A stretch of 64,000 bases of DNA, from NCBI GenBank assembly GCA_948567375.1, contig OX419759.1, positions 57,761,493 through 57,825,492 on the forward strand. Direction: 5' to 3'. The DNA comes from Lunularia cruciata (taxonomy: Eukaryota > Streptophyta > Marchantiopsida > Lunulariales > Lunulariaceae). Positions 21,130-35,346 of the stretch are shown in pieces (the first letter of the stretch is position 1; every line of letters begins with the position of its first letter). The position numbers and the translations under genes were made by a program. The notes beneath the pieces are model-generated. The model was not told the origin of the DNA. It made no database searches and worked only from the letters and a program-made list of their open reading frames with translations.

Positions 21130-24100
21130 CAATCTCAGTTCCATTGCACTTCAACCTTTCGGTGTCAAAGCGGGGGTAGTTTGAACCTGCTCATTTCACT
21201 TCTCATGTCAAACACGTTCTTAACAGTACAGTACTGCCCGGGTCCTGTCTAGACTGCGCGCATTAAGAGCTCCTGAGCAATCACATAGCAATCACAATCT
21301 CGAGCACTTCGTACGACTCTCTATGTTTTGCAAACCTTCGACTGTAATGTACCGTGTTCCTTCGGCAGGAGAGTAATTTGGATGACAACATGACCAATTG
21401 GTGGGGTCTCAATGAAAGCCTAATCATAGTTTTGTCGACATGGGCGGGGAAAGTTGTAGTGATCGAGAAAGTCACTAATGTCGGGACCATACCATGTTGT
21501 TTAATAGTGCTATAAATCGATTGCATAGCTACACCCATGAAGGATTGATGTTTATTGAACTAGAGTTCATTGTGAACAAATTTCTTCGTGACTTTCTCCG
21601 ATGGTCACTTAGGCTTTTGTGCAGTTTCGGGCGGGTCAAGTTTAAGTGATAATGGAGAGTAAATTGGGGCGTAAGTGACATATTTCAATCCAAAGGTAGT
21701 AAAGTGTCTGGTGTGTACCCTCTTCTCATCCCATCTTTTATCCATTCTATATTTCTTAAACATCAATCGTTATCACCGTATATTGAGAATAACATACAAA
21801 CTCTGTCATTAGGTGATTAGATGATTATGCTGGCCATTGAACTCTATCAGTAGATAATCAGATAATTATCCTGGATGGGAAGAATTGATAATTGCATATA
21901 TTGTCAAAGTAAGACTTCTTTGTTGAAACATCTTTGGATATACAGAAGCTCATCTTAGAACCTTTATAATGTGAAAAGTTTGGCTGAATGAAAAGCTGAA
22001 TATATCCAAACTGTTACACTCCACTCCAAACTGTCCACCATTCCACTCCTCTCGTCTTCAACTAATTCACTCTCTATTCGCGCACTTTAGTTTACTCTGA
22101 GTTACAGCGTTGCTTGTAGGTGTTCGAATACCCAATGTATAATAATATTTCTCGACTTATGTTGTATAGCTAGCTGTCATAGAATACGCTTTGCTTACTA
22201 TTTCTTTCGATTTCGATTCTTACTATGTTGTTCTTGATATGCTGCTATTCTGCCTTGGCTTCAGGTTACATTTTGTCAAGTTCACTTCGTCTAATTTATC
22301 ACTCTTTTCGAAATGAGCATATATCTTGGTTATCTTTTTCAGTCAGTTCTGCTTTCATTTTATTGCCATTTCATCTGCATTTCATATGCATTTAATGAGT
22401 TCTGGATCCTTCAAAGCGAGGAACGGCTTATGTCAACATATATCCATATCCAAACTGTTATACCATGCTATGTTTGAAGGGTTTATTGCACACTAACAAT
22501 AAGAAATCATTGATCAAATTCTGATTAATTTTAAATACAAATTACTGTTTATAATTGTCTATAACAAAATTGTGAGTATAAATGTTGGGATATTTTGACT
22601 AGATATTGGTAAAATATTAATTTGAGAACCAGTTTTTGAAACCAAAGAAACAAACCAAAAGATAATTAATTTCTAGAGCTGTCTTCAATACATTATGACA
22701 TTTGTGATGTATAAACTAGTTTGCTAGGATAGGGATGATTATCTTTGCGGTCACAATTGATATCAATACAATATCAATTGTATCAATAGCCATTCATGGA
22801 CTATACCGGCCTGTCTGTGTAGTTTGCACTCTTACAAATACTTACTTATGTTGTTAGGTTGGACTCACCATTGAGTGGGATAGGGGAGCTTTAGAGAGCT
22901 CATTTCTTCCATGTTGAGCTCTTAGCTATATCGGATAAAGGGTAACTTGGATTCTTTATGTTAAAGTGTTTTGCTCAATGAGATAATAAACAGTTATCTC
23001 TTGAGTATATCTGATTTTATTATATTGTGGCACTTTGGAATTTGTGTGTATGATCTCCTACATGAGTGAACTTGCGTGTATGAGTTGTGCTTGTATATTG
23101 TATAATGTTGAGAGTTATATGTATTATAGATTGATGTATATGTGCACAACAAGTGCATTAGTTTTCAAATCAATCCAAAACTATAATATTTTCAAACTAT
23201 GAAGCAATTTTTGCAATATTTATATTAAGACTTCTGAATGCATGTAGAATATGGTCTAAATTAGAATTTAGAAAAAATAATATCTTATAAACAACTTTAT
23301 TAATGTTTAAAATAGCAACAAGAAACATAACAAGAATATAGACTAAGTTTTAAGAATATATACAAATTCTGTTTTTTAGTTCCTTTTAAATGTAAGGCAT
23401 TTAAGTATTTAGATGTTTCTAAATCAGATTGGAAACAGATCACCAGATGTTTCTAATTTGGAAACATATCGATACTTAGATATCTATCTTAACCAACAAA
23501 ATCCTTCAAATAAAGCATGATGCGAGAGGAGTGAGTGCAAAATTGAAAGAGGATAATCTACAACCTTCTTGATAGGGAAGCTAATGAATTAATTAAAATG
23601 GATATATGCACTAATATTATTATTACTCTTTGAAGATCTATTGAAAAGTAATCTATTTTTCTGCCTGATTGGATAAATTTATTCTTCTGTATTTGTCTTA
23701 TGAAATAATACTTATTTTAAGCTAATATTAAATTAAGTACCTAAATAAAGTTTTTTAATTATCCATAATAATTTGAGTATTTGAATCTAAATTCAAAACT
23801 CTCAATCTCCCATATTATAGATATTAATATAATAATTTTATCTATTTATTTATTTGGTAGTTGATTTTCCATGTAGTAATATGACTAGTTTATCCATGTA
23901 TTAAATTTTGGAATCAAAAATCATATTAACATCATAAAAACTAAGTTATTCAAAACTTTATTATAAAGAATGTAGAGTCTAAGTTATAAATTCTTGTTTA
24001 AGAGTAATCCTATAAAGAAGAGAATTGGACATTTACTCTTTGATTGAAAATATTTAACAATCTTATTGCCTTTCTATTATAATCTAAGTTTCCTTTCACC

Positions 24101-27100
24101 TTCAACCTCAAATTGATAGCTTTTCTAATTTATAAATTCAAAGTTTTATTTAAGTTTGTATAAAATACCCTTAATAAGAGTAACTAAAGTTAAGACTGTT
24201 TTAGCAAGCTTTGCTTAAACAATATAATTTTGAAAGTTCTATATGAAGTTTACTCTACATCAATTTTTGTTGGTCTAAATAATAAAACATATTATATATA
24301 ATTGTTTTATATGAAACTATTGATAAACTGCTAGAGTTTATAGGACTGCCCTATTTAAACACTATTAATGCTAATTTACCTTCAATCTATCATCCCATGC
24401 TTCTCCTCTTGATTCATTGTGATTACCTATCTAATGCTTGATTAAGCATTTATTATCTATTGAAAATAGGAGAAATTCCCAAATAATGATTATGTTATTG
24501 ATTCAACAATTGAAGGGATACTTGCTCTAAGTAATGACTTCCATTGATATTAAATACACTCTTTAGGAAAAAGAAGGTGTATATTATCTCTATCTCTTTG
24601 GTTGTAATAAGCGGATAAATTAGCTAAGATTTCACAATTATCCTTTATTATTTGAGCTTTATTTATTTATCCAACTACTTATACTTTTTACTTTTATAGG
24701 TTGATATATGAAAATAATAAATTCTTAATTCTTCATGATATTTTTCAAAAAATTTCAATATTATATTAAATTCAACTATATATGTATATTATATATAAGT
24801 CAATTATTAAATTACAACTTTATATAATTAGATATTCTATTTAATAAATAAATTTTCATATTTATTTCCTTGTAATCTAGATTTGATGTCTTACCATATT
24901 TTAGCACCACACCGGCTTATTAATACATATTATCAAACAGAAAAGATAATTTCAACCATTTTAAGAATCTGTTGATGAAAAATAAATTAACTCTAAATTT
25001 TCTATGATTATTTTATAGATTTATATACCTTATGTGAATAGTATATAATATAAGAATTTAGATATTTGGTTACAAGTTCATTTATCATAAAATATAATAT
25101 TTTTGTAAAAAAAATAATATTTTTTGTTAATTACATAGAAGGATCTTTTATTATTTATAAGTCACATTAAAAAAACTCTCAATAGTGTCAAATTGGATTT
25201 ATCTACTTGGTCTACTTTTTGATATGCATGTAATATTTAAATGATTGTGTAGATTAGACATAAAGAGAAGCGTGAGATGAGAGATATGTTACTAAGTATT
25301 CTGAAGTTAAAAATCTTTTTGATATTTTCAGATCATCCAAATATCCCAGAATCAAGGATATCATGATTATTTTGTGTATATATATAAAAAATAACATGCA
25401 GTGGTTAACATGATAGGCCATTTCTTATTTTACGTTAATGTATTATAAGTTTGATGAAAAGAATAAATAACTAAAACGTACAATGAAGAGGTGAACTATT
25501 CCATAAAATAAAATAACTCCATTTGATGGATATTTTATTTTTAGAGAAAACTATGTATATGGTTTATTTAACCTTTGTTGAGGTTTCAAAATTCCAGTAT
25601 TAATCAAATATCTATAAATCAACCAAGCCCCTAGTATTTATACTCCTCTCAATGTGCAAATCGAATAATATAAAAGATATCTTGAAATGTTATTTGATTA
25701 TGAGCATCAATGTAAAATGATATATCTTATCCATTTACAAGTTACATTATCCATTACAGGAAATATTCAACATCCGAATCCACTCTGTGCGTAAGGAAAG
25801 GAGATAGTCTATACAAAATATTGAACATTCTTATTCACAGCACAATAAAGGAAGGAGACTTTCGTGTAGTGTATATGTTTGTTATTTAGTGTATAAGACA
25901 AAAATAATATGACGAGTCTAAAGAAAGAGGATCGGTTTAGTTCCTAAGACAAACAAATAACTAATTGAGAATGGATGTTTATTTTGGTCTTCTCATATGG
26001 AATTGCTAATATGTTCTGCACTAAACTAGGTATATTAGGTATACGGTTGAGGCTTTCAAGGTAGCAATAAAGCAACCCAAGTGTCACATATCACCAATTT
26101 TTAATATTGATGATAAGCTAAATCATTAATTAATATCTTAGTATTTTCTACTAACAGTGGTGATTAATAAAGATGATACTTTTAGTGCATTAAATCCAAA
26201 TCCACTTGTATAAGTTTGAACTATAGATTACAATAAGACTTATTCACATTGACATTTTGTTTCATAAAGGAAAAATATCACAGGTAATACATAGCCTAAT
26301 ATATTAAACGAACTATATAGTATGTACGCCCGTTGTTCAGGTACATGAAATGATGTCTAAAAAAATACTTTAACTAATGCAGATTGGTTATATATTAGGC
26401 TACATATTATTATTTGTATTTCTCCTCAGGACTTGCGAAACAACATCGATGAATAAAATAGTTCAAATCATGGTATCGGTACCTTATGATACTTGAATCA
26501 CATTTTATAGCAATATCTTATAGTGCGCAAAAGTTGCATCCTGTGGTGTTGCATCTACACAGTTTAGTTGCAAAGTTAGAACTTAATTGACGATTATTTA
26601 TAATATTAAACCAGCTTCCTCTACAAGACGTAAGATTCTATGACTTTAGGTCTTGGAATAGAGGGGTAGGTCCATCGAGTATGATACAAAGATATTATGT
26701 AGGATGCCTATCCAGAGACATCATAAAGCTCGAAGTGTCAATGAGCATGTCTTCGCCTTCCCATTGAATATTAGAGACGAGGATACACGCGCAATTGTAA
26801 CTTTCGAGAATATTGACTTAACTGCCACACAACACACAGTAAGGACAAACCTAATTAAGAATACATAAGATGGTCTGTCTAATACGGACCCATACCATAT
26901 AAAGTTGTGCTTCTGTCCACATCGTTACTATATTAGTGTTCCGCGTATTTCTTAGTATGTCAACTTGGTAGGATTTCCCTTTTGCCTTTACGAAAGTGAA
27001 TCAATTTAAAGATTTTTACAGATTAGTATTCTCAATCTTGTATTAAAAAGAAAATTAGACTATTATGTGTCAATGGGTAATTCAGATAATAGTACTCAAC

Positions 27101-27760
27101 TAGAACATTCGCATTTATATTCACTATAACGCTAATTGTATTAGCGCATACGTATAGGATATGATGAGAACTTCCATTGATAAGTATCTCAATCTTATAG
27201 TAAAAATAAATAAATAAAAATTATAGTAAATTTAAGCACGTTCTCTTTAATAGTTAATTTGTATAGCAAATAGAAACGAGCTTAAGCATCAGGTCCTTAT
27301 GAGAACTTTCACTGATAAGAGGACTCTTGAATATTGGACAGAGGACTTTTGTCAAAAGGTAAGTTTTAAGGTCCAAGATATTTGTATAAATTTTATACAT
27401 AGTCAAATGCGATGTGGAATTACATCTCTAGCGATCTTTATATATCTCTCTACTTAATTTTATTTAAGTAAGCTTCAATTAACTTTAGAAGTTCAACACC
27501 GCCAGTTAAAGCTATTTTAGAGTCAGCTAGTCTCATTAAAGATATTAAAATCTCATTTAGTGTTATTGTGATTACAACTGACGTCAGCAAAGTCCCTCAC
27601 CCAAATTTGAGAAAAAAAAAAAGAGCCTTCGATTTGGAAAGCTAATAATGACGTTACTAACTATTTCAGATCAGTAACTGAATGTTTAGAAGCAATTATT
27701 ATCAATCTTATATTAAAAGGGAACTACACTAAAACAAAAAAGAAAAAAATTGTAATTTTC
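21130..27760. other. 6.6-kb AT-rich gene desert
   Basis: Strongly AT-rich DNA (especially 22.4-27.5 kb) with essentially no frame of 60 codons on either strand between 21.54 and 27.76 kb. No domain, LTR pair, inverted repeat boundary or RNA gene was recognised. The most likely explanation is very old transposon DNA decayed by C-to-T change. The edge at about 27.76 kb is fairly abrupt, returning to mixed-composition DNA upstream of the importin gene. Confidence 0.6.
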
Positions 27761-30316
27761 TTTTACAGCTGATTCATTTTCAGAGTTACCCTAATGGAAT
27801 CACCATGCACGTATTGGACATTACGAGAACTTCCATTGCCAAAAACAAAATGAGAATATAAAGCTTTCCACTTTACAGTTCTTGGTCCCCAAGCCAAGCT
27901 AAGCTGCGCACCTGGAATTGACAGTCCAACTGGGCCATATCCGGTATGAGTTTCTGTCAATAAGTCGTAACAGGGAATCTCCGGTTACGACGTTGCCTCT
28001 GTACGGAGTAGCTCCTGTAGACAGTGACTGCATTGGGGATTTCTTCCGCTGGTACTCTGTCCCGATCGGGGTTCGACTTGCTGGCATTATCAGAGCTGGT
28101 TAGAGTTGATTTATTTGAAAAGAGAAAATTGGGGAGTATTTTATGATTGAAGAGGATGAAGGTCGCGCAGGTCGCCGCCGCCGCCTTCTTTCCCCTTTAC
28201 CGGAACTTTGCATTAGGGTTTTGCCAGGTGTATCTTTATCTACAGAACGGGTCTGGCTAAAATCCGGCGGTTCTTTTGAAGTCCCGAGAGTTCAAGGCTG
28301 GGGTGCTTGTAACGAAACATTTTGATCGCCGGTACTGAGAAAGGGTGATCGGTGGGGTCGATATTGGGAGGGGAAATTACCGCCTGGTGACTGAAGAGGT
28401 TCCCGGTCTAGAGGAGGTACAGTCTGGGCCAGACTGTCAGCCACCTGGCATGCACCAGTGTTCGTACCGGATATAGCCTGTAACCAGACGGCCACCGTTC
28501 AGAATGGGACTATTGGAGTCGGTGGGTTTGAAAATTTGAACCGGCCCCACCGTTGTTCTGCTTTCCTTGCCGTCGGCCTCACGCTTAGCCCGATATTGGG
28601 GTCCTGGAACTGGATTTCTGAGTTAGAGCAGCGTTTGTCAGGTAGACCTTTTGTTGTTGCCCTCCAGTCTGTGCCCTTCAGATTTAACCTTAGAGTTATG
28701 CTATCTGGAAGCACCAGTTATTATGTGCCTGCTGTTTTAAAGTCCCGACAGACAAACGCTTGCCGAGAGGAAACCGGCCGACGGAGAAACACTCAGGTTA
28801 AACCACCGACACCTGTGCGTCAACTATCACGAATGTTTAAGCAACCGGTTTAGCGTAAGCTCCCTCTCCTCCCCCTCCCCCGGTTTGAGCGACAACGAAC
28901 CAACTATAGTAGTAGAAATTATATTATTTGAACGACGGTATTCGCGCCTTTTTAAGAAGACGACGCGCCAAAGGAAGGGGTTGGACGGATGCCGGACGGG
29001 TCGTGTACAAATACCGGGTACGAAATCCGTCATTTAGTCGCCTCGTTAGCGGGGACTTAGCGCGGCACTTAGCGTAGAGATTTGTTTAGCGGGGTCAGAT
29101 TAGGGTTAATTAGGCGGGTGGGAGGTGAAAGGAGGCAAGGCGCGGGAGGGTCGCTGCTTTCCCCCTCCCCCTCGTCCACTCTCTGGCATTCTGCATTGCT
29201 AATTTTATTTGCCATTTTGTGAGATAATAGGAGGCAGCAATAACAGCTGTTTTCCTGTTGCTCTCCTCTCGTTTTACCGAGAGCCGAGCCAGGGCTGGCA
29301 GAACCCTCGAGAAGAAGCACACTGAGAGACAGCGCGGAGGAGACGAGAGGGAGGAGAGGGGAGAGAGTTTTTGGAGAGGAAAGGAGAGAGAGATTTGAGT
29401 TAGGAAGGATTCGGTCCGCCCGGTGCGACTTTAGAACGAGGAAGGAGGAGGAAGGAGCGCAGGAGGGAACGAACGAAGGGAGGGAGGGGAGGGATTCCGA
29501 TCGATTGCGTGCGGAGGATTGCACGGAGTGGCAGTCTGCGATCCGTTTGCGGAAGCGATCTGTGTGTATTCGCGTTTGGCGGAGGGGGGGAGGCAGGCAG
29601 GCGGGGCGCGGGCTGATTAGGGTGTGGGGTATTGGGAGCGCGACGCGGAGGTAGATTTCGTCGCGGTGTTTATCCAAGTAGATTTAGTGTCAAGATCGAT
29701 CTTAATATCCTGTTCGGGTGTGGGGATTGGGTTGTGTTTCTGCTTTTAGCGTTTGTGTTGTGCGAGGCGCTGGTTTGACTCGTCCTGGTAGCGGGAGGGT
29801 GATGAAGGTGTTGCGGGTAGTGGTGAGGGTATGGAGAGTGAGGACCGTGCTTGTCTGGACGATCGAGGAGATCTTGTTGAGTGGATATAGTTCGTCGTTG
29901 GTGCTTTTAACGTGATGCTCGTCTCGTTTGTTCTTAAGCTTTGAGTGGAATGTCTCTCAGGTAGCTTGGATTCTTTGCCTATTCCCGGCATAGGTCTTCT
30001 TAAGCGAGGTTCAAGTTGAAGACGGAGAGCATACTTCCGAGGACTGACAGTCGAGCAGAGGCTCGTGAGTTAGGATTGATAGTTGGTGGGGCAGGAGGCC
30101 CCGAGGAGGGGGCTCCAAGATTCAGGTGGAAATCCCAAGAGATTGATCTAGTCATCACTAGGAGCAGTGAGTAGCCGTCAGGACATCGAATGAGAAGGTT
30201 CTTCATACACTTGCTGAGGGAGTAAAGTCGGAAGGCTCCGTTACGTTTCGCCTTCCCAACCGCTTACCATCTTTCTTATTTCCTTCTCCACACATTGAGC
30301 TCTCGAGACTTCCACC
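27760..30316 (+). promoter_or_regulatory. GC-richer promoter and 5' leader region of the importin beta gene
   Basis: About 2.5 kb of GC-richer DNA ending at the importin start. GA-rich tracts (about 29320-29500, plus strand) are typical of plant core promoters and leaders. A 5' UTR intron is likely but cannot be placed with certainty. The long frames here (28458-28853 plus, 29069-29677 minus) have no recognisable domain and look compositional. The immediate start context is TTCCACCATGGCG. Confidence 0.5.
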
Positions 30317-33289
30317 ATGGCGCTGGAGATAACACAGATTCTGCTCAACGCTCAGTCACCAGATGGAGCGGTACGTAAGCTAGCCGAGGAGAACCTGAAG
30401 CAATTTCAGGAGCAGAATTTGGCTGCGTTTCTCATCTCTCTCTCGCACGAGCTTGCCAATAATGACAAACCCCCCGAAAGTCGAAAACTCGCTGGGCTCA
30501 TTCTCAAGAACTCTTTGGATGCCAAGGAGGCACCGCGTAAAGCCGAACTTGTACAGAAATGGATATCGCTCGAGCCTACTGTCAAGGGCCAGATCAAAGC
30601 ATCTCTTCTTCAAACCCTTTCATCCTTGACTTCGGACGCCAGGCATACATCTGCACAGGTGATTGCCAAGATCGCGGCAATCGAGCTTCCCCTTAAGGAA
30701 TGGCAGGAGCTTGTCGGTAATCTGCTGGCCAACATGGGCGGGCCGAATGTTGAGCAGCCTGCACATCTGAAGCAAGCCACCCTCGAGACCTTGGGGTATG
30801 TCTGCGAAGAAGTGTCAGCAGAGGTACTGGCTCAGGAACAGGTCAATTCAGTTCTTACTGCTGTGGTCCAGGGTATGAACGCCACAGAACCTAGTACTGA
30901 TGTTAGATTAGCTGCCACCAGAGCTCTTTATAATGCCTTGGACTTTGCTCAAACGAACTTTGAAAATAATATGGAGAGAGATTACATCATGAGGGTCGTT
31001 TGCGAGGCCACTCTGTCCCAGGATGTGAGAGTTAGGCAAGCGGCATTTGAATGCCTCGTGTCCATATCTTCGACCTACTACGACAAGCTATCGGTCTACA
31101 TGCAAGACATCTTCGCTATCACTTCGAAAGCTGTCAAGGAGGATGAGGAGCCTGTAGCTTTGCAGGCAATTGAGTTTTGGAGCTCCATTTGTGACGAAGA
31201 GATTGAAATCCAGGACGAGTACTCTGGTGACTTTTCAGGGGATTCTGAAGTTCCCTACTTCCGATTCATTAAGCAGGCCCTCCCGGCTCTGGTCCCCATG
31301 CTCCTCGAAACACTCACTAAGCAGGATGAGGATCAGGATCAGGAGGAGGGAGCTTGGAATTTGGCCATGGCAGGAGGTACTTGTTTGGGCCTCGTTGCAA
31401 GAACTGTCGGAGATGATGTCGTGCCGTTAGTCATGCCTTTCGTGCAAGAGAACGTTTCAAAGCCCGACTGGAGATGTCGTGAGGCTGCAACCTATGCCTT
31501 CGGATCTATCTTGGAGGGCCCATCGCATGAGAAGCTGACTCCCCTCGTTAACGTTGCCCTCAACTTCATGTTGAACGCAATGAAAGATGAGAACAATCAC
31601 GTGAAGGATACTACAGCTTGGACCCTTGGTAGAATCTTTGAGTTTCTGCACGGTCCAACGGTGGATAATCCGGTTATTACCCAGGCTATATTACCGCGCA
31701 TCTTGGAAGTTCTTCTCGAGAGCATCAAGGATGCCCCGAATGTTGCAGAGAAAGTATGCGGAGCCATATACTTTTTAGCTCAAGGTTACGAAGAAACTGG
31801 CGTCGCTTCCTCACCTCTGTCACCCTTCTTCCAGAGCATTGCCCAAGCCCTTCTAGCCACCACCGTCCGGGAGGATGCTGGTGATTCGAGGCTTCGATCG
31901 TCTGCTTATGAAACACTGAACGAGGTCGTGAGATGTTCAACTGAGGACACCTCGCCAATTGTCATGCAATTGGTGCCTGTTATCATGCAGAAGCTCAACT
32001 CAACGTTAGAGATGCAGATTCTCTCTTCTGACGACAGGGAGAAGCAGAGTGAGCTGCAGGCACTCTTGTGTGGAGTGTTGCAAGTTATCATTCAGAAGCT
32101 AGGCGCATCAGAGTCCACTAAATACGGAGTTGTCCAGTACGCAGATCAAATGATGAGTCTCTTTTTGAGAGTTTTTGCCTGCCGAAGTGCAACTGTCCAC
32201 GAAGAAGCCATGTTGGCAATCGGCGCCTTGGCATACGCCACTGGGGTGGAATTCGGCAAGTACATGCAGGAGTTTTACAGATATTTGGAGATGGGTCTCC
32301 AAAATTTTGAGGAGTATCAAGTCTGTGCAGTGACAGTCGGTGTGGTGGGAGACATCTGCCGGGCTTTGGATGACAAGGTGTTGCCATACTGTGATGGAAT
32401 AATGACACAACTGCTAAAGGACTTGTCCAGCAACCAACTTCATCGCTCTGTGAAACCCCCCATCTTTTCATGCTTTGGAGACATCGCTCTAGCGATCGGA
32501 GAGCACTTTGAGAAGTATCTGATCTACGCCATGCCTATGCTTCAAGGTGCGGCAGAGCTGTCAGCTATGCAAACTACTCGCGACGATGAAATGATTGATT
32601 ACAACAATCAGTTGCGAAGTGGAGTTTTCGAAGCCTACTCCGGTATTTTCCAAGGGTTCAAGAATTCGAAGGCTGAATTGATGGTTCCCTACGCTGGCCA
32701 CATTTTACAGTTCATCGAAAATGTCTACCAGGATAAAGACAGGTAGCTTTCTGCCCACCACACTTGCTTTTGGTCATGTGTAGATGATTTCATTTGTTTC
32801 CACCTTTGTCCCAGTATCATGGTTCGTGGAGGACCCCTGGCCCCCATATCTCTCTGTACATAGACACTACGTGTTTGTATGTTACTCCTACCATTGGCGT
32901 GGATTTCCGACGGTCGGCAGTTTCCATGCGTTTCTGTTATTTCGGAGAGTTGAGTAGTACTTTCACCCGAATTTGGTTCATTGTGCTGAGACGCGCACCA
33001 GGATCTTGGTTTGTCTATACTTTAGCTGTTGCTTCAGGAGAAGCACCCAGTCATTCAACAATTAACGTAAGTTGTGTGATTGGTCTCCAGGGACGATGTT
33101 GTGACAAAGGCAGCAATTGGGGTCATGGGTGACTTAGCGGATACAATGGGAGCGAATGCAGCTGTGTTGTTCAAGCGTTCAGTCTTCTACAAAGACTTCC
33201 TAGATGAGTGTACATCTTCTGATGACCAACAATTAAAAGAAACAGCAGAGTGGGCTCAGGTCACTATCAACCGTATCATTGCAGCGTGA
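30317..33289 (+). CDS. KPNB1: Importin subunit beta-1
   Basis: Nuclear import receptor that binds importin alpha or cargo in the cytoplasm, interacts with FG nucleoporins, and releases cargo on RanGTP binding. Two exons, 30317-32742 and 33091-33289, join AG|G to give ...QDKD-R-DDVVTKAAIG (874 residues, the usual length for plant importin beta-1). The N-terminus MALEITQILLNAQSPDGAVRK is the importin-beta N-terminal domain. The rest is a chain of HEAT repeats, including the acidic loop KQDEDQDQEEGAWN at about residues 335-348, which contacts the importin-alpha IBB domain in this family. The C-terminus QLKETAEWAQVTINRIIAA is also family-typical. The first 809 codons are uninterrupted and the only CDS intron (348 nt) is near the 3' end. 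Intron read-through would stop at the TAG in GTAGCT right after the donor. No defects seen. Confidence 0.97.
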
Positions 33290-35346
33290 TACTGAATCAT
33301 TCATCATACTAGAAATTTTATCAACATTTTTCCTCTGTATTATTGCCTACATTGTTTCTTACTACCACGTAAGATACTTGCTAGACGGTCTCCCGTGTTT
33401 TGAGATATCACGACGAGCCCAAATATGTTGGTTTTGAAGAGTGCCAACATAGCATGCCAAAGCAGAACCCCAGCTGCGTTCAATGAGTTGAAAGCGGCTA
33501 CGTTGAATAAGTAATCTTGTAGGTCGGTATTTCGGATGTGAAGTATCTTTTTAGCCCTTCTCGTCCCCCTTCAACCCTCAAACCTCCTCCCAGATTCCTT
33601 GTTTGTATGTCTGGTCCGGTTTGGTTACAGCACGTATTTTTGGTCAGGTGTTGTGGCCCATTAAGTAGGTAGATATGGATTGGGCGCCAACATTGACAAT
33701 TTGGGGTTCAGTAACTGAACCCATTTAGCACTGTTTAATTTGCATCCAGTAAATGAAGTCTATTTTTATCGATGATGTTCACGGATCTTGGGTTTTGTCC
33801 CAATGTCCAGTCTGACACCACTGGTGCCTTCCCTCTTCCTTCCCGAAGCCTAATGTGTGTCCCCGCACCTGCACCAGACTTTTACCTGGTCTCCTCCTCT
33901 TTGACCTGCCCAACATTTATCAAAGTGGAGGGCAGCTGGGGTACTATCACTGCCCGAGTCATTCATTGTATGTTGGCTCGAATTCTCAGCACATGATCAC
34001 TTTTGGTTGTTATTCGTCGACAGAACAGGCTGATATCCATGGATTGGAATACGTCTTTGATCGGTGTTACATCTTTGAGCTAGTTTGTACCTTTAGTGAT
34101 CAACATAGCCCGCAGTTCTTACTTAGATTTTCAAGTTTCAGTGGTTGTCTAGAATGTCTGCCCCAGCTGTCACATCCTTGTACGACGTGGACGATGGTGA
34201 CAGTCCCCTCCTTGGCCTGTCTCGATACATACTTCGAAATACGCTGGGAAGTTGCTGTCGCTGTCTGTACCCAAAGAAAGTGACTGTTAACTCGCGTGGG
34301 AACACGACTCGTACCTGGGTTTTCGTCCGTTCGATATGCGTAACGACCTGAAAACGTTGTCCACGCCTTGCCTTTCATTGTTGCCAAACCTGCCTCCACC
34401 TGCGCGTCTCGGCTGCCCAGAATTACCTGATGAGTGATGGAAGTCAGCAACCGTATTGCAGAGGTATCAGCTAGTGAGTGAACGATTGGGATGATCAACG
34501 ACGTTGAATGTAACACTGCTGAATGAAAATAAAGCGTCTTTAAGTGGGATCTCGAGCATCGAACCAAGATGCCAATGACCAGTGTATATTAATGAAACAA
34601 ACTCCACCAATAGATGGATGTACTAGACTGCCAGAAGGCTTGCGAAAAGTGAAAGCATTATGGCATCTTGGTTCAGTGCTGGCGATCCTGGACTGTACCA
34701 ACAGTCTCAGACAACATAGGATATCAAAGAAACAAACTGAAACTAGTATTTGAAGAAGACTAGCAGCTGCCAGTCTTGAACAAAGGAAATGTGACATCTT
34801 TGATGGCCGATCCAAGAGGTAAAGCACGACAGACAGTGGAAAGTACCAAATAGTATTCCACTAGAGATTAAATCACGGTACAGAAATGGACCATGCAGCT
34901 CCTACTGACTGCGTGGCAACAGGAGCTGGGAACCACTGGTTGAAGCAATTTCTAGAACGAAGAATGTATGCCCATTCCTCACAGCAAAGTGCGCACGCCG
35001 AACCACAATGTCATGTCGATGCGTCTTGTAGGGAAGGCTGTAAACCAACACCAATGAATTTCAGATGAGACAGCACCTCGTTCCTTGATAAAGTTGTAAA
35101 TAAAGTTTCTTGGAGCATCATAAGGTGTCGAGCAATTTAGCGGAGCCTACGCCAATTTGTAGAGATTCCCCATATACTATTCCCAGGTCCTGAAACAGCT
35201 TGCTGAAGGTGGTTTAAGATGTCTACTCCATAAAGATCACTCACTCCTTCGCACCTTGACCGCCGTTGAAACTCCTATCCATTTCTATGATGGTCCGTCT
35301 CCCAATCGACTCTCGATAGAGTGAAGTTTATCACTGAAAGCTGCTC
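33290..35346. other. 3' region of importin beta and upstream region of the EF-hand gene
   Basis: No protein gene recognised; frames at 33855-34283 plus and 34100-34567 minus overlap and resemble nothing. AATAAA motifs on the plus strand occur at 34528-34533 and about 35099-35104 and may be poly(A) signals, though the first is 1.2 kb past the importin stop, so a separate noncoding transcript is possible. Confidence 0.45.

Noticed and set aside
28458-28853. 131-codon plus-strand frame upstream of importin beta
   Set aside because: No domain, overlaps an antisense frame of similar quality, and lies in GC-richer promoter DNA where chance frames are longer.
29069-29677. 202-codon minus-strand frame upstream of importin beta
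   Set aside because: Ser/Leu/Pro-rich translation of a GA-rich tract; typical of a 5' leader read backwards.
34100-34567. 155-codon minus-strand frame
   Set aside because: No recognisable domain, no splice-consistent partner, overlaps plus-strand frames of the same quality.
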